Of a DNA stretch of 64,000 nt, positions 31,688 through 42,460 are shown piece by piece (within the stretch, counting starts at the first letter, position 1; every line of letters starts with the position of its first letter). Origin of the DNA: Thereva unica (lineage: Eukaryota > Arthropoda > Insecta > Diptera > Therevidae); the NCBI GenBank assembly GCA_949987705.1, contig CATLJY010000267.1:24942-88941 (forward strand), given 5' to 3'. The position numbers and the translations under genes were made by a program. The notes beneath the pieces are model-generated. The model was not told the origin of the DNA. It made no database searches and was given only the letters and a program-made list of their open reading frames with translations.

Positions 31688-32344
31688 ATCCCGTTTTTCT
31701 TTACGAAATCTCTCTTGGGTGGACACATCCTACTGACATCATCTCTTTGGAAGAACTCTTTGACTTTTTCGCGAACTTCTTTATTCAAAACAACCTCACG
31801 AATTTTGGCGTCAGATTTGAGAATAGTACTGATTTTCTCTTTTGGCAAAAAACTCTTAGCCTTATGAAGCAAATTGTATTGCCTTATCACCCTAACACAT
31901 TTTTGAAAAATTTCCCTCTCCTTGTAATTTTTTCTCAAGTTATTGGCTTTATCTTGTAATTGGGCAGTCAGTACTTCGTTAACTAAAAGTTTCTTGCGCA
32001 CTTCAGAAGGTACGTCAACGTTTTCTAACAATGCGTTAACTTTGCTGTTGGAAGTTGTAGGGTTCTGAGACTTCACTTCTTTTCTTTCTTGTCTTCTTAA
32101 TCTTTTCGTTAAAGTGTCATATTTACGTTTAATTTTAGCAATGGTTTTCTCTTGTTGTTTTATTTTACGATATGCTTTGGCTCTATCCTTCCGCACAATT
32201 TGTGTTCCTACTGTTTTTCTCACTGAAGCTGATGCAGCTAAAACATCATCGGCATGTGGCGGTGTATTGTGTAATATGCCAGATAATGCCTCCTTGTTTT
32301 CTCTGCATTTGAAGCTTCTTTCGACATTTTTCTTTGTTTTCGCT
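31688..32344 (-). pseudogene. Transposase-like gene, N-terminal middle part
   Basis: Frame 32223-31688 encodes a highly basic coiled-coil region ('RAKAYRKIKQQEKTIAKIKRK', 'TKRLRRQERKE') followed by 'VPSEVRKKLLVNEVLTAQL' and 'KEFFQRDDVSRMCPPKRDFV'. It stops in the small inverted-repeat element. Upstream to 32344 the same frame reads on to the non-LTR insertion. Together with 33543-33779 it forms the start of the broken gene. Confidence 0.6.
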
Positions 32345-33541
32345 TTTCTCGTTTATTTATTTATTTATTTGCCAAACAAGGCATACTTAAACCTACTACA
32401 GAGTTATACAAAGCATTTATGACTAAGGTAAAAATACTTAAGTCTATGCTATATAATAATAATAGCTTAAGTCTATGCTTATTTATGGTAGTAATTGTGA
32501 TGTTAGAAGGGATATAATTTTTTGTTTAAAGGATGTTTTTTTAATGTGGGGTGAGAAGCAAGCACTATGGCTGTTAAAAGTCATACAACATCTGTTGACG
32601 GGTTCGTTCTTTGCATATTCGGTCCGATGAGGGTATTCTTTAAGCATTTTGGTATGCCTATTGTGACGAACTTCGGTATTGAACTTGATTCTATCGGACA
32701 GGAACTGCACCTTAACGTTATCGTTTAGGACGTCCAAAGTTAAGCACGAGATAAGCACTTTCCTCCGATGTGACAGCGGCATGAGTTCTAACTTCTTGAG
32801 TCTGTCTGTGTAGGGCGGTAAGTTGAAAAAGTCGCGCGGGTCGTGTAGGTTTCTCAGAGCGAAGAGGAGAATTTTTTTCTGTATTGATTCCAGCCTACTG
32901 CTGCTTACCTGGAATATAGGGTCCCAGATCGGGCACGCATATTCCAAGATAGGGCGGACGAGCGAACAGAAAAGAGTTTTTGTGACCCGAACGTTATTGA
33001 ATTCTCGGGCTCTTCTCTTTATAAAGCCCAGAAGCTTGTTGGCTCTCGCAGCAATATTATCGTAGTGCAAGTTGAAATTTAATTTATTGTCTAGAACAAT
33101 ACCTAGATCTACAACTTGATCGACACGGTCTAATGCCTTGTCGTTGAGATAATATTCCTGTAGCTGGGTGATTCTTTTGCGGGAGAAGGTAATAACATGA
33201 CATTTGCTGATGTTTAGTTCTAATTTATTGGTAGTACACCAGTCTTGCAACGCGTTTAGCTTTGTTTGAAAGAAAGTAACATCGATCGGGGACCTTATGA
33301 CATTATAAATTTTGAGGTCGTCGGCATAGAAGAGATGCGGAATATTTTCCAGTGTATCCGACAGGTCTGAGATAAATATATTGAATAACAGAGGGCCTAG
33401 ATGGCTACCCTGAGGGACCCCGGAAGTTACTGAGATTTCTTTTGACAGAAATCCTTGGAATCTGACAACTTGAGTTCTGTTGTCGAGATATGATTTAATC
33501 CATTCCAAGGCAGGACCTGATATTCCAAATTTTAGTAGTTT
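32345..33541 (-). mobile_element. 5'-truncated non-LTR retrotransposon (CR1/Jockey-like)
   Basis: The minus-strand 3' half of an ORF2 ends in an (AAAT)n tail at about 32345-32370. It is inserted into the transposase-like gene; the 5' truncation is at about 33541. Confidence 0.8.
32483..33508 (-). pseudogene. Non-LTR reverse transcriptase, C-terminal two thirds
   Basis: An open 341-residue frame starts inside the RT palm: 'SGVPQGSHLGPLLFNIF', catalytic 'LFYADDLKIYN', 'LQDWCTTNKLELNISKC', 'VVDLGIVLDNKLNF', then a Jockey/CR1-type C-terminus with 'ILEYACPIWDP'. Endonuclease and RT N-terminus are missing by 5' truncation, so the fragment is dead although its frame is still open. Confidence 0.85.
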
Positions 33542-33542
33542 T

Positions 33543-33779
33543 TTACTTTTTTACTTCAGTCATCTCAGCTATGTTCTTCACTTTATTTTCTTGTTTTTTT
33601 TTATGATAGTATTCTCTGCCCTTAGCCCTTTTAATCTCCTTCTCTTCCTCTGTCATCTTATCTAAAAAAATTATTTTTCTTGCCTTAGCTTTTTCTCTTT
33701 GGCGCAAGTAAGCTGTACTGTTTTTATTTATTTGCTTTTTCGAACGGTTGTTATTTTTTTCAGCTTTGTGAGACTCCAT
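33543..33779 (-). pseudogene. Transposase-like gene, N-terminus
   Basis: 78 residues from an ATG at 33779, very basic ('NRSKKQINKNSTAYLRQREKA'). It reads directly into the non-LTR insertion at 33541. The lysine-rich, tyrosine-bearing 'GREYYHKKKQENK' repeat type resembles the N-termini of the same uncharacterised insect family. Probably the original start of the broken gene. Confidence 0.55.
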
Positions 33780-34431
33780 ATTGCTGTAAAAATAAAATAA
33801 GTATACCTAATGATAACTTTGTAAGCACGACATACACAAAATTGACAGTTAGTAATAGAAAGTACCACTTAGTAACTACATAGTCATTTGGGGAACAACA
33901 ACATCATTTAGAGAACGGTCCATCAAATCGGAGAACGTTCCCCAAATGACCGTTCACCAAATGATATTTTCAAATAACCGCGCATTTTTTAAACGGCAGC
34001 CATATTTGACAGCAATTCTCGCTTCCTTATTGTAAAATATTTGAGGTTAACATTTGATAAACAACACTATAAAACCTATTATTGCAATATTTTGATTGAA
34101 AATCACGTTCCCCATTTGACGACCTATTGATGTACGCTTTGCAAATAATGAATTGAAAGACACTTAGCACTTATATTAATTTCTTTTGGCGAACTACTTT
34201 CTTCACAGCCACTTTGTTTACAACTCTCTCTAAAGCTGTCCCATAGAATAAAGAGGGATGCGTTCGAAATTTTTTTTTTCGCGCAATTAAAGCTGCGTTC
34301 ACTAAAATGATGCTTACATTGTCGGACATTACATTTTGACTTAGATTTTTTAAATTCGTTTTTCTTCTTTATTAATGCTTGCAATAATTTAATATTAGAT
34401 ACAATTGAAGGTGAATGGGTATTAATAACCG
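33780..34431. other. Intergenic DNA
   Basis: No gene recognised. Short words such as 'gagaacg' and 'ccaaatga' recur at 33888-33962. The minus-strand frame 34124-34558 crosses a transposon end and shows no domain. Confidence 0.45.
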
Positions 34432-35239
34432 TTATGGTGTAAATACAATTGGGGCGACCGGCGAAACTAATTTCGCCGCGACTGTCAAACACGATAAGAA
34501 TACACTGGTTCATATGAAGTTGCATATAATTCGGACCACAACCTTGGCTACGGCGCAAACCACAGCGATGAAATCAATCTATTTTCTAATTTGTGGTCGC
34601 CGCTCCAAGTTGGCCAACTGAGAAAAACACATTTGACACTTTTTCTTGACTGTTGACTGTTGAAGTTTTAAATTTTGTTTACATTTTGTAATAAATTTTA
34701 AAATTGGTGTTTTTTTGGTTGTTTTTTTAAATTACATTTTTATTTATATATATAAATAAACCGGCGTTGTTGCATTTAAGTTTTTGTTTATTTTTTTACA
34801 AGGTAGCATATTAATATAGAAACATTTATTATTACTTTGTGTATGTTGCTATTTTTATAGAATAATGAGTTTTGATGAACAATTAATAGAGCTGGTGCGC
34901 GAAAAAAAAACAATTGTATGATCTCCAAGATTTAGGCTACAAAAACCTCATAAATTAAATGCACCATGTACAAAATTGATAAAATTTTTGGAATACAAAT
35001 TATTTTTGCACCGCCCTCATGATCTTAAAAAATTACTTTCAAGCAAAAGCAAATTAAAAACGTTTTATACCCGCTTAAAAAACAGAAAAATGTTGACAGG
35101 TAATAACACGAACAAAGTTGCTGCACCTGATATCATTTTGCTTCGCTCCAATTGTATTCAAACGACGAATTTCGCCGCGAATATCGGTGTGGTTGGGTTC
35201 GTCGCTGTAGTTCTCGCCCCAATTGTATTTACACCATTA
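34432..35239 (+). mobile_element. Harbinger-like element remnant with MADF-type coding sequence
   Basis: Inverted ends TGGTGTAAATACAATTGGGGCGA (34435 onward, inverted copy ending 35236) are flanked by TTA on both sides (34432-34434 and 35237-35239). Inside, from the ATG at 34865, a broken frame reads 'DEQLIELVREKK', then after a frameshift 'DLQDLGYKNPHKLNA', matching the start of a MADF domain. Harbinger elements carry a MADF/Myb-like partner of the transposase. No DDE transposase is left in this 802-bp copy. Confidence 0.72.
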
Positions 35240-35468
35240 AAAATGGTTTTATTTTATGACTATTTCTGGTTTAGCTTTTAAGAATTTCTACTTAGGACGC
35301 GTTCTCCAAATGATTTCTTGTACTTATTTGTCCATATAAAATGTAATAGATAAGACTTTTTAATTATTTTATGTGATGTGTGGTTAAAGCAAACACAGTT
35401 AAGTGTTTACTAATGCTAAAATGATAAACAAAAAATTTAGGCATTTATTTGCTGCCGAAGTGGATTTA

Positions 35469-36052
35469 CCACCTTGGTGATTTTGAGCCATTTATGTTTT
35501 CGTGGAGAAAACATGTCTGAGGCTACGTTTTTGGCAATTAGAATTACAAGTTTTGCAGAAAGTAAGGCGATGCTTTTCCATGAACTCCCTCCAGAAACCT
35601 TCATCCACTTTCCTTCACTGTCATTTTCTCATTTAGTTTATCACAATACTTGAGCAATTAAAATTTCAATGTCTGTAGAATGCACCAACATCTCCATACA
35701 CGAGAAATCAATTTGCGCAACGCTGCCCGTTGTACAAAAATTTTCAAACATGTTTGATTTTCAGCACAGTTGCGCAACTTATCAAACCGCTCCATACACG
35801 GGGAAAATGTTTGCACAAAGGGCTACGTTGCGCAAATTGTTCGACCGTGTATGGGCCCCTTTCGAATGCGCCAACATCTCCATACAGGAGGAATCAACTT
35901 GCGCAACGCTGTTCGTTGAACAAACATTTTTAAACATGCATGATTTTCATTAAATACTTGCGCAGCGTATCAACCCGCTTTATACACAGCGAAAATGTTT
36001 GCAAAAAGGGCTACGTTGCGCAAATTTTTCGACCGTGTTTGGACCCCTTAAG
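35469..36052 (-). repeat. Tandem MITE-like repeat block (family shared with 14229-14366)
   Basis: Two adjacent units of about 180 bp, each bounded by 'ccgtgtatgggcccc'-type sequence (near 35850 and 36032). Each carries 'tgcgcaa' pairs, 'ctccatacac' and 'aaatgtttgcac/aaaaaggg'. The left part (35600-35670) matches 14165-14220 ('cattttctcattta...cacaatacttgagcaat'). Confidence 0.6.
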
Positions 36053-36307
36053 ATGGTGATATATCCAAGCGTACATTCATTAGATTTAGCGGTTCGATGT
36101 TATGCGGCGAATTGACACATAATTGAATCTAAGTAATGAGTGGATGTGTTTGTTGCTAGAACCCGTAGACGGTTTAACGTAGACTTTCTACAGGAGGGCG
36201 TTAAAAAGCGGGAATTTGCTGGAAACCTGCAAGAATTATTAAACTAGCAAACCGTTTCTGACGACACAAATATTGAAGAGCTGTGGAGCACGACAAAGGG
36301 CGCAATA

Positions 36308-36520
36308 TTGACGGCTGCGGAAACGAGCATCGGTTATGTCCAAAGAAACCAGCAACACTGGATCTCGGATACAGCCTGGCAAAAAATAGAACGTAGGAGA
36401 GCCCTCAAAAATAACGTAAACTCTACAAGCGACCCCGAAAGACGTTACCAACTTGAACGGGAATACTCCCAATTACACCGGGAGGTTAAGAAAGGTGTCC
36501 GGCGTGATAAAAGGCAGTAG
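36308..36520 (+). pseudogene. RTE-like ORF2 linker before RT
   Basis: Reads 'WISDTAWQKIERRRALK' and 'HREVKKGVRRDKR', typical of the basic linker between endonuclease and RT in this group. It ends at an in-frame stop. Coding can be followed upstream to about 36155 with one more stop. Confidence 0.65.
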
Positions 36521-36574
36521 ATAAATGAGCTCGCAGAAAAAGCGGGAAACTCGGCAAACACAGGCAACAGTAAG

Positions 36575-37678
36575 GTGCTGTACCAAATTACTAAACAGCT
36601 CTCGGGAAAGCACTCTACTAAAAAGCATGCCGTTAAGAGTGCGGATGGAAGGATGCTGTGCAACGTCGAGGAGCAACTCCAACGATGGAGAGATTACTTC
36701 TTTGTCGCCCTGAATGGTTCACTTCTACAGCAACCTCAGGAAACCAGCAACAATGCACAGCCAATAAGAATCACCACCCGGGCCCCATCCAGGACGGAAA
36801 TAGTAACCGCAATTCATACGATGGCCAATGGAAAAGCTAGCATCCCACCAGAATTGTTGAAAGCCGACTCAAGTCTCATAGCAGATGTGCTTCTGCCAAT
36901 CCTGGAAATAGCATGGAACACCTGTACCTTTCCGGAGGATTGGACGGAAGGTATCATAGTCAAAATACCAAAAAACGGGGACCTAACAATATATGTACGA
37001 CAAGGGGAACTGTTTACTATCTACAGTTGGCAAAATCCCACTCCCATATATTACTATCTATGTAGGATAAGAGAGGCAGTAGACCGAACGCTTAGAAGGA
37101 AGCAGGCCGGATTCAGGAAAGACCGCTCATGTATTGATCATATTAATACCTTGAGAATCATAATTGCTTTCGTAGATTATAAGAAAGCGTTCGACTCGGT
37201 TAATAGGAGCTTTATATGGCAGGCACTACGGCGACGTGGATTGCCTGATAAAATAATAGAATTGATAAAAGCCCTATATAACAATTCCAAATGCAGAGTT
37301 CTCCATAATGGAAAATTATCCGACAGCTTTGAGGTGAGCTCAGGAGTACGACAAGGATGCCTACTTTCGCCTTTACTATTTTTTATAGTAATAAATGACA
37401 TCCTTGCCGGCGCTCTAGATAGTAGAACAGGCGGAATACAATGGGGTTTGCTAGACCGTTTTAAGGATCTCTACTACGCAGATGATATCTGTTTGCTGGC
37501 CCACAGACACCAGGACCTCAAAAACATGTTTAACGATTTGGCAACAGAAAGTAGTCCAGCAGGCTTAAGGATAAATCCGACTACAACTAAAGAAATGCGG
37601 ATAAATACAAACACCATTGAACGGACTGCGCTGAATAACCGTGACGTGGAACTGGTAGATAAATTCTGCTACCTCTAA
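36575..37678 (+). pseudogene. RTE-like reverse transcriptase domain
   Basis: 367-residue frame with 'EIVTAIHTMANGKAS' (finger), 'WTEGIIVKIPKNGDL', 'RKQAGFRKDRSCIDHI', 'VDYKKAFDSVNR', 'SGVRQGCLLSPLLF' and the catalytic 'LYYADDICLLA' box. The block around 37000-37070 after 'GDLT' does not match the expected 'NWRGI' motif, so a local rearrangement is likely. The frame is lost at 37678. Confidence 0.85.
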
Positions 37679-37797
37679 TATTATTACCGAAAATGGCGGT
37701 GCCGAAGAAGTTGTCAGTCAGAATAAATTAGGCACGGGACGCATATGCATGCCTGTCCCGCATATGGAGATCAACGGAGATCTGAACTAACACCAAG

Positions 37798-38244
37798 TTG
37801 CGACTGTTAAACTCCAACGTTAAGGCAGAACTTTTGTACGGTTGCAAAACATGGAAAGTCACCCAATTCATCACAGGGCGCCTACAAGTCTTCATCAACA
37901 GATGCCTGCGTCGTATCCTAAAAATCCGCTGGCAGGATAGAAATTCAAACGAAAAACTATGGCGCCGTGCCGGCCAAGAAAGGATAGACGACCAAATCAG
38001 GCGAAGGAAATGGAATTGGGTTGGCCACACCTTGCGACGCGAAAACGAAAATCTAGTAAAACAGGCCCTTGACTGGAATCCGCAAGGTTCCCGTCGAATC
38101 GTAAGACCTAGAACAACGTGGAGGAGAACCCTACTAGCAGAAGCCGCAACAACTGGGAGATCCAGTTCGGAGCTGAGAGCTGTCGCGCAAAACAGAGTCC
38201 GCTGGAGGGCAACTGTTTCCGCCCTATGTCCCATGAGGGATTAA
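37798..38244 (+). pseudogene. RTE-like ORF2 C-terminal region
   Basis: Contains 'LLYGCKTWKVT', 'INRCLRRILKIRWQDR', 'RRKWNWVGHTLRR', 'GSRRIVRPRTTWRRTL' and 'AQNRVRWRATVSALCP', the usual end of this RT group. It is out of frame with the RT domain. Confidence 0.83.
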
Positions 38245-38272
38245 AGGAGCACAATGATGAAAATGATGATGA

Positions 38273-38928
38273 TCTACAGTAAAAAGCCAGAAGTGCTTAA
38301 GTGCAAATTTGACGATTTTGAGTTTATTGCATTTTTGTATTCAGTATTTTATTCTTAATCATTGGTATAATTCTTGTCTTAAACTGAGCTGTGGTTGCTG
38401 AGCTATTGGAGCGACAAAAATGGTTTTGTGCACAATTCTGTATCTAAAAGAATCTTTGAAGGCGATTATCTCGAAACACTTATTTTGCACTTAGACACTT
38501 CTGGCTGTGTACTGTAGTGATGTGTTTGTTGTGAATGCTTGTGTGCTGTGAATGCAGCAATGCAGAAAAACTTGAAAGTAGCCCGACATTTGCGTGGCAT
38601 GCATTCCATTAACGGAATATTCCGTTCGCATTTGAATACACACACTGCAATATTATCTGTCAGAGAATTCAACGCATGCACGCTTGGATATGTCACCAGC
38701 TTTACTCCTGAGGCTGCAGAACAGGTCGAAGCTTTGTGTTGAACTTGAAAGATTAAATAGAGATGTGGGGAAGAGGAGGGAAAAATGGTAAAGCTAACTA
38801 CTTCTATCTTTATTTTTCGAAAATCTATGTATACATAAAATACATGTTTATACATTGTGCATAAAAAATTAGCTCATTTTTTGCAAAGACTGTAGCTCGT
38901 TTTGAACTTCGTGAGAAAAATTCGTTCG
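38273..38928. other. Intergenic DNA
   Basis: Opposed short frames (38466-38855 minus, 38539-38742 plus) show no recognisable domain. I see nothing else. Confidence 0.45.
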
Positions 38929-39249
38929 TCAATAATTCAAGATCGATTTCTTCAACTTCATAATGATAAATATGCAGCATTGTAAGGCTGAGTGTTCAAT
39001 CTTCGTTGACCTTCGCCCCGGAAGGTAACTTTTCAGTTGTTTTAGTACTGAAAAACTTCTTTCGTTCGTAAAGGTCGAGCCGGGAATTGTCATGAGCACC
39101 CGGATAAATTTATAAAATTCTGGTAAAATATTGATCGACCAATCATTTTGCGGCAGAAAACCTAAAACCCCTTTCAAACTTCTGATATATTTGCCTTTGC
39201 CTACTAAAAACATGTCTCGATCACTTGAAAGACTTGTCTCAGGTTTCAA
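38929..39249 (-). pseudogene. hAT transposase C-terminal (dimerisation) fragment
   Basis: The sequence 'FYKFIRVLMTIPGSTFTNERSFSVLKQLKSYL' split over its length matches the hATC dimerisation signature (ERSFS followed by a hydrophobic helix and 'ALQCCI'). Only about 100 codons remain, and the DDE core is not found upstream. Probably a dead hAT/TTF-type fragment. Confidence 0.7.
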
Positions 39250-39399
39250 ATTGTCTTTACCAACACAAAAGCCTCTGAGCTTATTCGCAGCGATTCGATT
39301 ACTTGATCTTGATTACTTGATTGAAATAGCAAGAGTTTTGAGGGTACATTTCTTCAGAGGCCGCGAATTCATGATTTTCGACATTCGACCCAGAAGCTA

Positions 39400-40022
39400 A
39401 ATATTTTGGAATTTTTTGCCCCAAGGAAGAGAAGGCTAGTTTAAAATTATTCAGAAATTCTGTCACTTGATACCTTCGGGGCGCTATAAACGCCTTCGTA
39501 GTGAATGAAATGAAAAAAGATGAATGTAAATTATTTCTTATGTAACCTTCTAAAAAAACTTATTACTTTTTTTTTGTTAAAATGAAGGAAAAATGTTATA
39601 GCCTTTAAAAGAAAATATTGTGACTAATTTTTGTGTTCTAAGAAAGACAACTTCTTAATTATTCAATTTGCGACAAAATAGCTTATACATATAATAAATT
39701 GTAGATAATTTAGTTCTAAACAAAAACTTTCTGTAAAATGACGCCCCCCCACACACATTTAAACTGGGAATAACCACTGGAAAATTTTAAATAAAAATAG
39801 AGTGCATTGTAATGTAGATTGAGGGCAAAACTATTAACAAATAGCTTACAAATTTTTTAAATCAAGTTATTTTATTCATTATTTTACTTTAAAACTGTTG
39901 CACATATGTACATAGAGAGCTGAGAATTCTCGAAGTTGGTTTCTATGCTGTCCCTGTTCTGGCGCAGCAACACAACAGAAAATGCTTAGCTGTCAGTTTG
40001 ACGTAAGTTTTATAAATTATAT
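39400..40022. other. AT-rich intergenic DNA
   Basis: Nothing recognised. Confidence 0.5.
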
Positions 40023-40481
40023 TTAAGGCCCAATTGTAATGAACGGATCTGAGCGGATTGGAATGTCAAAAAAACGCATTTGAACGGATGGGAAATTGAC
40101 TTGTTATAATCACGCTTCTGCTCGGATTCAAACGTCAAAATCTATTGTAAACAAGAGTGCAAAAAAATTCTTCATTTTATGGTTTTTATAGCCACTTTTC
40201 GCTTTTTATAAATAATTTCATAATTTTTAACCTTGTTGACGAGTTGGTCGCCGGTAAACATTTTTACATTTCAACTTTTAACCTTATGTTTATCAAATTT
40301 TTGACAGTTCAATGCGGCAATTTCTAATCTTTTAAAAACGAATGCGCTCAAATCCGACCGAATCCGATTGAATGCGTTCATTATAATCGATTGAATGCGT
40401 TCATTGTATGCTGGGAAAACCAATTTGACAGTTCAATCCGCTTTGTTGCGCTCAAATCCGTTCATTATAATTGGGTCTTTA
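40023..40481. mobile_element. Small inverted-repeat element (Harbinger-type MITE), TTA target duplication
   Basis: Body 40026-40478 (453 bp). The ends AGGCCCAATTGTAATGAACGG and the inverted copy of AGACCCAATTATAATGAACGG are flanked by TTA (40023-40025 and 40479-40481). The motif 'gaacggat/gcgctcaaatccg' repeats inside. Non-coding. Confidence 0.75.
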
Positions 40482-40889
40482 GTGTTTGAATTGTTTTTAA
40501 TTAACTTTCTTCTCAGCCAAGCATTTCCTGTTGTGCAGCTGCGCTACAACATATTCCCGCCCCTTGATGAATCTTCAACAAACATGTTAAAACGGAATTT
40601 AACAAGAACAATCATTGTTTTTGATCAATAAAACTGATGACTGGCGCACGGTATGTACCTTAATCAAGGGAACGATATAAACGGAGCTTATGTTAATACT
40701 ATTTTTTAATTTTAAAGCTGGACCAAACCGTCTTCTTGTCCCGAAACCTCAACCTCACTATTTTGCCTTCTCCCAAGAACAGTGCGTGCCGTTTCCGTTT
40801 GTTGGCCTTTATCCGGTCCCACAGTATGGTGTCCATTATTTCATAAGAAATATCTACGTACGTATCCTGGGTCCTCACAGTACTGGTTT
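40482..40889. other. Intergenic DNA
   Basis: No supported gene. A plus-strand frame at 40690-40974 is probably a shadow of BEL-derived sequence. Confidence 0.4.
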
Positions 40890-42460
40890 TCAGACCCTTT
40901 TTGCTGGTTTCTTTAATGCACAGAGACTGTCGATACAGCTTCTAGTTTTTATTTGTGATTCTTCACGTAGTTGATTGACTTCATCACAGTTTATCCTCTT
41001 TCCCGGTGTGGTGGGCACTTCAGCTTTCTGGGATGCCTTTTGACCCGGTGTTGAATTCTCATCCATCACTCGGGCTGGACTTGTGGCTGTGATTTCCCCA
41101 AACAATATCCAGCCAAATTTAGTTTGCTGGGCTATGGGGGATCTATAGGTTCTTTCTTTATTTTGCTGCAAATTATTTTTGCATAGACCTTTACTGCCAG
41201 CAACATTTCAATCGCACCTGGATCCAAAAATCGTGGATCTGCTAATTTTAATCATTTGATATGGTCCCAATTATGATGTGCGTATCGAGTTGGAGGACAA
41301 ACACTTGTAACGTTTTTGATTATGAATGCCTCTACTGGCAGTTCAAAATAAGGTGTCACAGGAGATCATAAAATTATGATGGCACTTTTTGTAGCTTGTT
41401 CTACCTTAATAGAATCTAATCCAGTGACATTAAGAGTTGCTGGTGTCCCTTTAAATTTCAATGCTTGATATAGCCGATTGAGAGATAAATTAGTTTTGAA
41501 AACCCAAGTCGATTAACGCTCGAAGTGGTTGTCCTTTCACGGGTACTGGTAGCGGTAGCCAATAATGCTTGCGTATTGTTCTTATGTAGATTACACCTTG
41601 TGGCCAAGGCTGCTGCTGTAGTTGTACTGGTAGTAGGAGCTGGGCTCGACGGTGCATTAGCATTTTAGCACTTATAACATCCACTCTTGTGTGGGCATAT
41701 GCATTTCGGATGAGGCCGTAAGCAATTGCCAAATACACTATGTGCTTGCAGGACATCTCTTTTATCATTTATTGCTAGCATCAGAAAACGATCACATCTG
41801 TGCAAATTGTCATCTTTCTGCATAAAGGACACTCTATACCGGCAATACAAGATCCCTCATGACGCTATATACAATTTAGGCAGATTCTATGTTTTATAAG
41901 CAATTTGCGTTTTCGTTGCTGTTGAAACGACCTTGTCTTAAACGACCACACTGATAAATCAGATGCTGGCCTTTGGAAATATTGCAACTCTTGCTCGCTG
42001 ATATGAGGAGGTAGAGGACCTCTTAGGCATAAGGATGGCTCTAGGTTTAGACTGCGTGATCTTCCCATCTCGTAGGGCGTGTATTCAGAATCTTTCCTCC
42101 AAAAAATCAAACATCTTTTTTAGTGCTGGATGCTCTGACGATGTAGCAATTCTTTGCTCGTACCACAATTTGATCCCAATGCTGTTATCTAGCAAGTCCT
42201 TTAAGTCTTGTTCAGACTCTTTTACTCGTTTACCGATCAGCTCCTGATGGGAATCCGGCAAATGATGGGGATCCGGCAAATGATGGGGATCCGGCTCGAA
42301 GGACCAAATGATGGGAATCCGGCAAATGATGGGGATCCGGCTCGAAGGACCAAATGATGGGAATCCGGCAAATGATGGGGATCCGGCAAATGATGGGGAT
42401 CCGGCTCGAAGGACCAAATGATGGGAATCCGGCAAATGATGGGGATGGGCTCGAAGGACC
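40890..42460 (-). pseudogene. BEL/Pao 3 gag-protease remnant
   Basis: Minus-strand words of BEL Gag-protease appear in order. Near the 5' side are 'ELIGKRVKESEQDLKDLLDN' and 'SSEHPALKKMFDFLEERF' (42240-42085), then Cys/His and linker scraps (42110-41650). The protease word 'LRALIDLGFQN' at about 41500 follows (catalytic Asp kept, usual GSQ altered), then 'QQTKFGWILFGE' at about 41100. Frames change repeatedly and pol is absent. Confidence 0.7.
42240..42460. repeat. Tandem array derived from a BEL primer-binding-site region
   Basis: Units 'gatccggcaaatgatggg' and 'gatccggctcgaaggaccaaatgatgggaatccggcaa' alternate about eight times. The longer unit contains TCCGGCTCGAAGGACCA, the same tRNA-Tyr 3'-end sequence as the primer-binding site of BEL/Pao 2. 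The array lies exactly where the leader of BEL/Pao 3 should be. The sequence after it ('tgtgtggggacggg', 42462) may start an LTR. Confidence 0.75.

Larger units (their letters stand above)
36155..38272 (+). mobile_element. RTE-like non-LTR retrotransposon, 5'-truncated, decayed
   Basis: Plus-strand pieces of one ORF2 run from the linker before the RT to the C-terminus and end in a (GATGAAAAT/ATGATG) tail. Endonuclease sequence is missing. Three frames (36308-36520, 36575-37678, 37798-38244) are separated by stops or frameshifts. A related fragment lies at 13725-14157. Confidence 0.82.

Noticed and set aside
34124..34558. 144-codon minus-strand ORF
   Set aside because: It runs across the end of the Harbinger-like element (34435) and has no recognisable domain.
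38466..38855. 129-codon minus-strand ORF and the opposing 38539-38742 ORF
   Set aside because: No domain, opposing frames over the same DNA, no supporting context.
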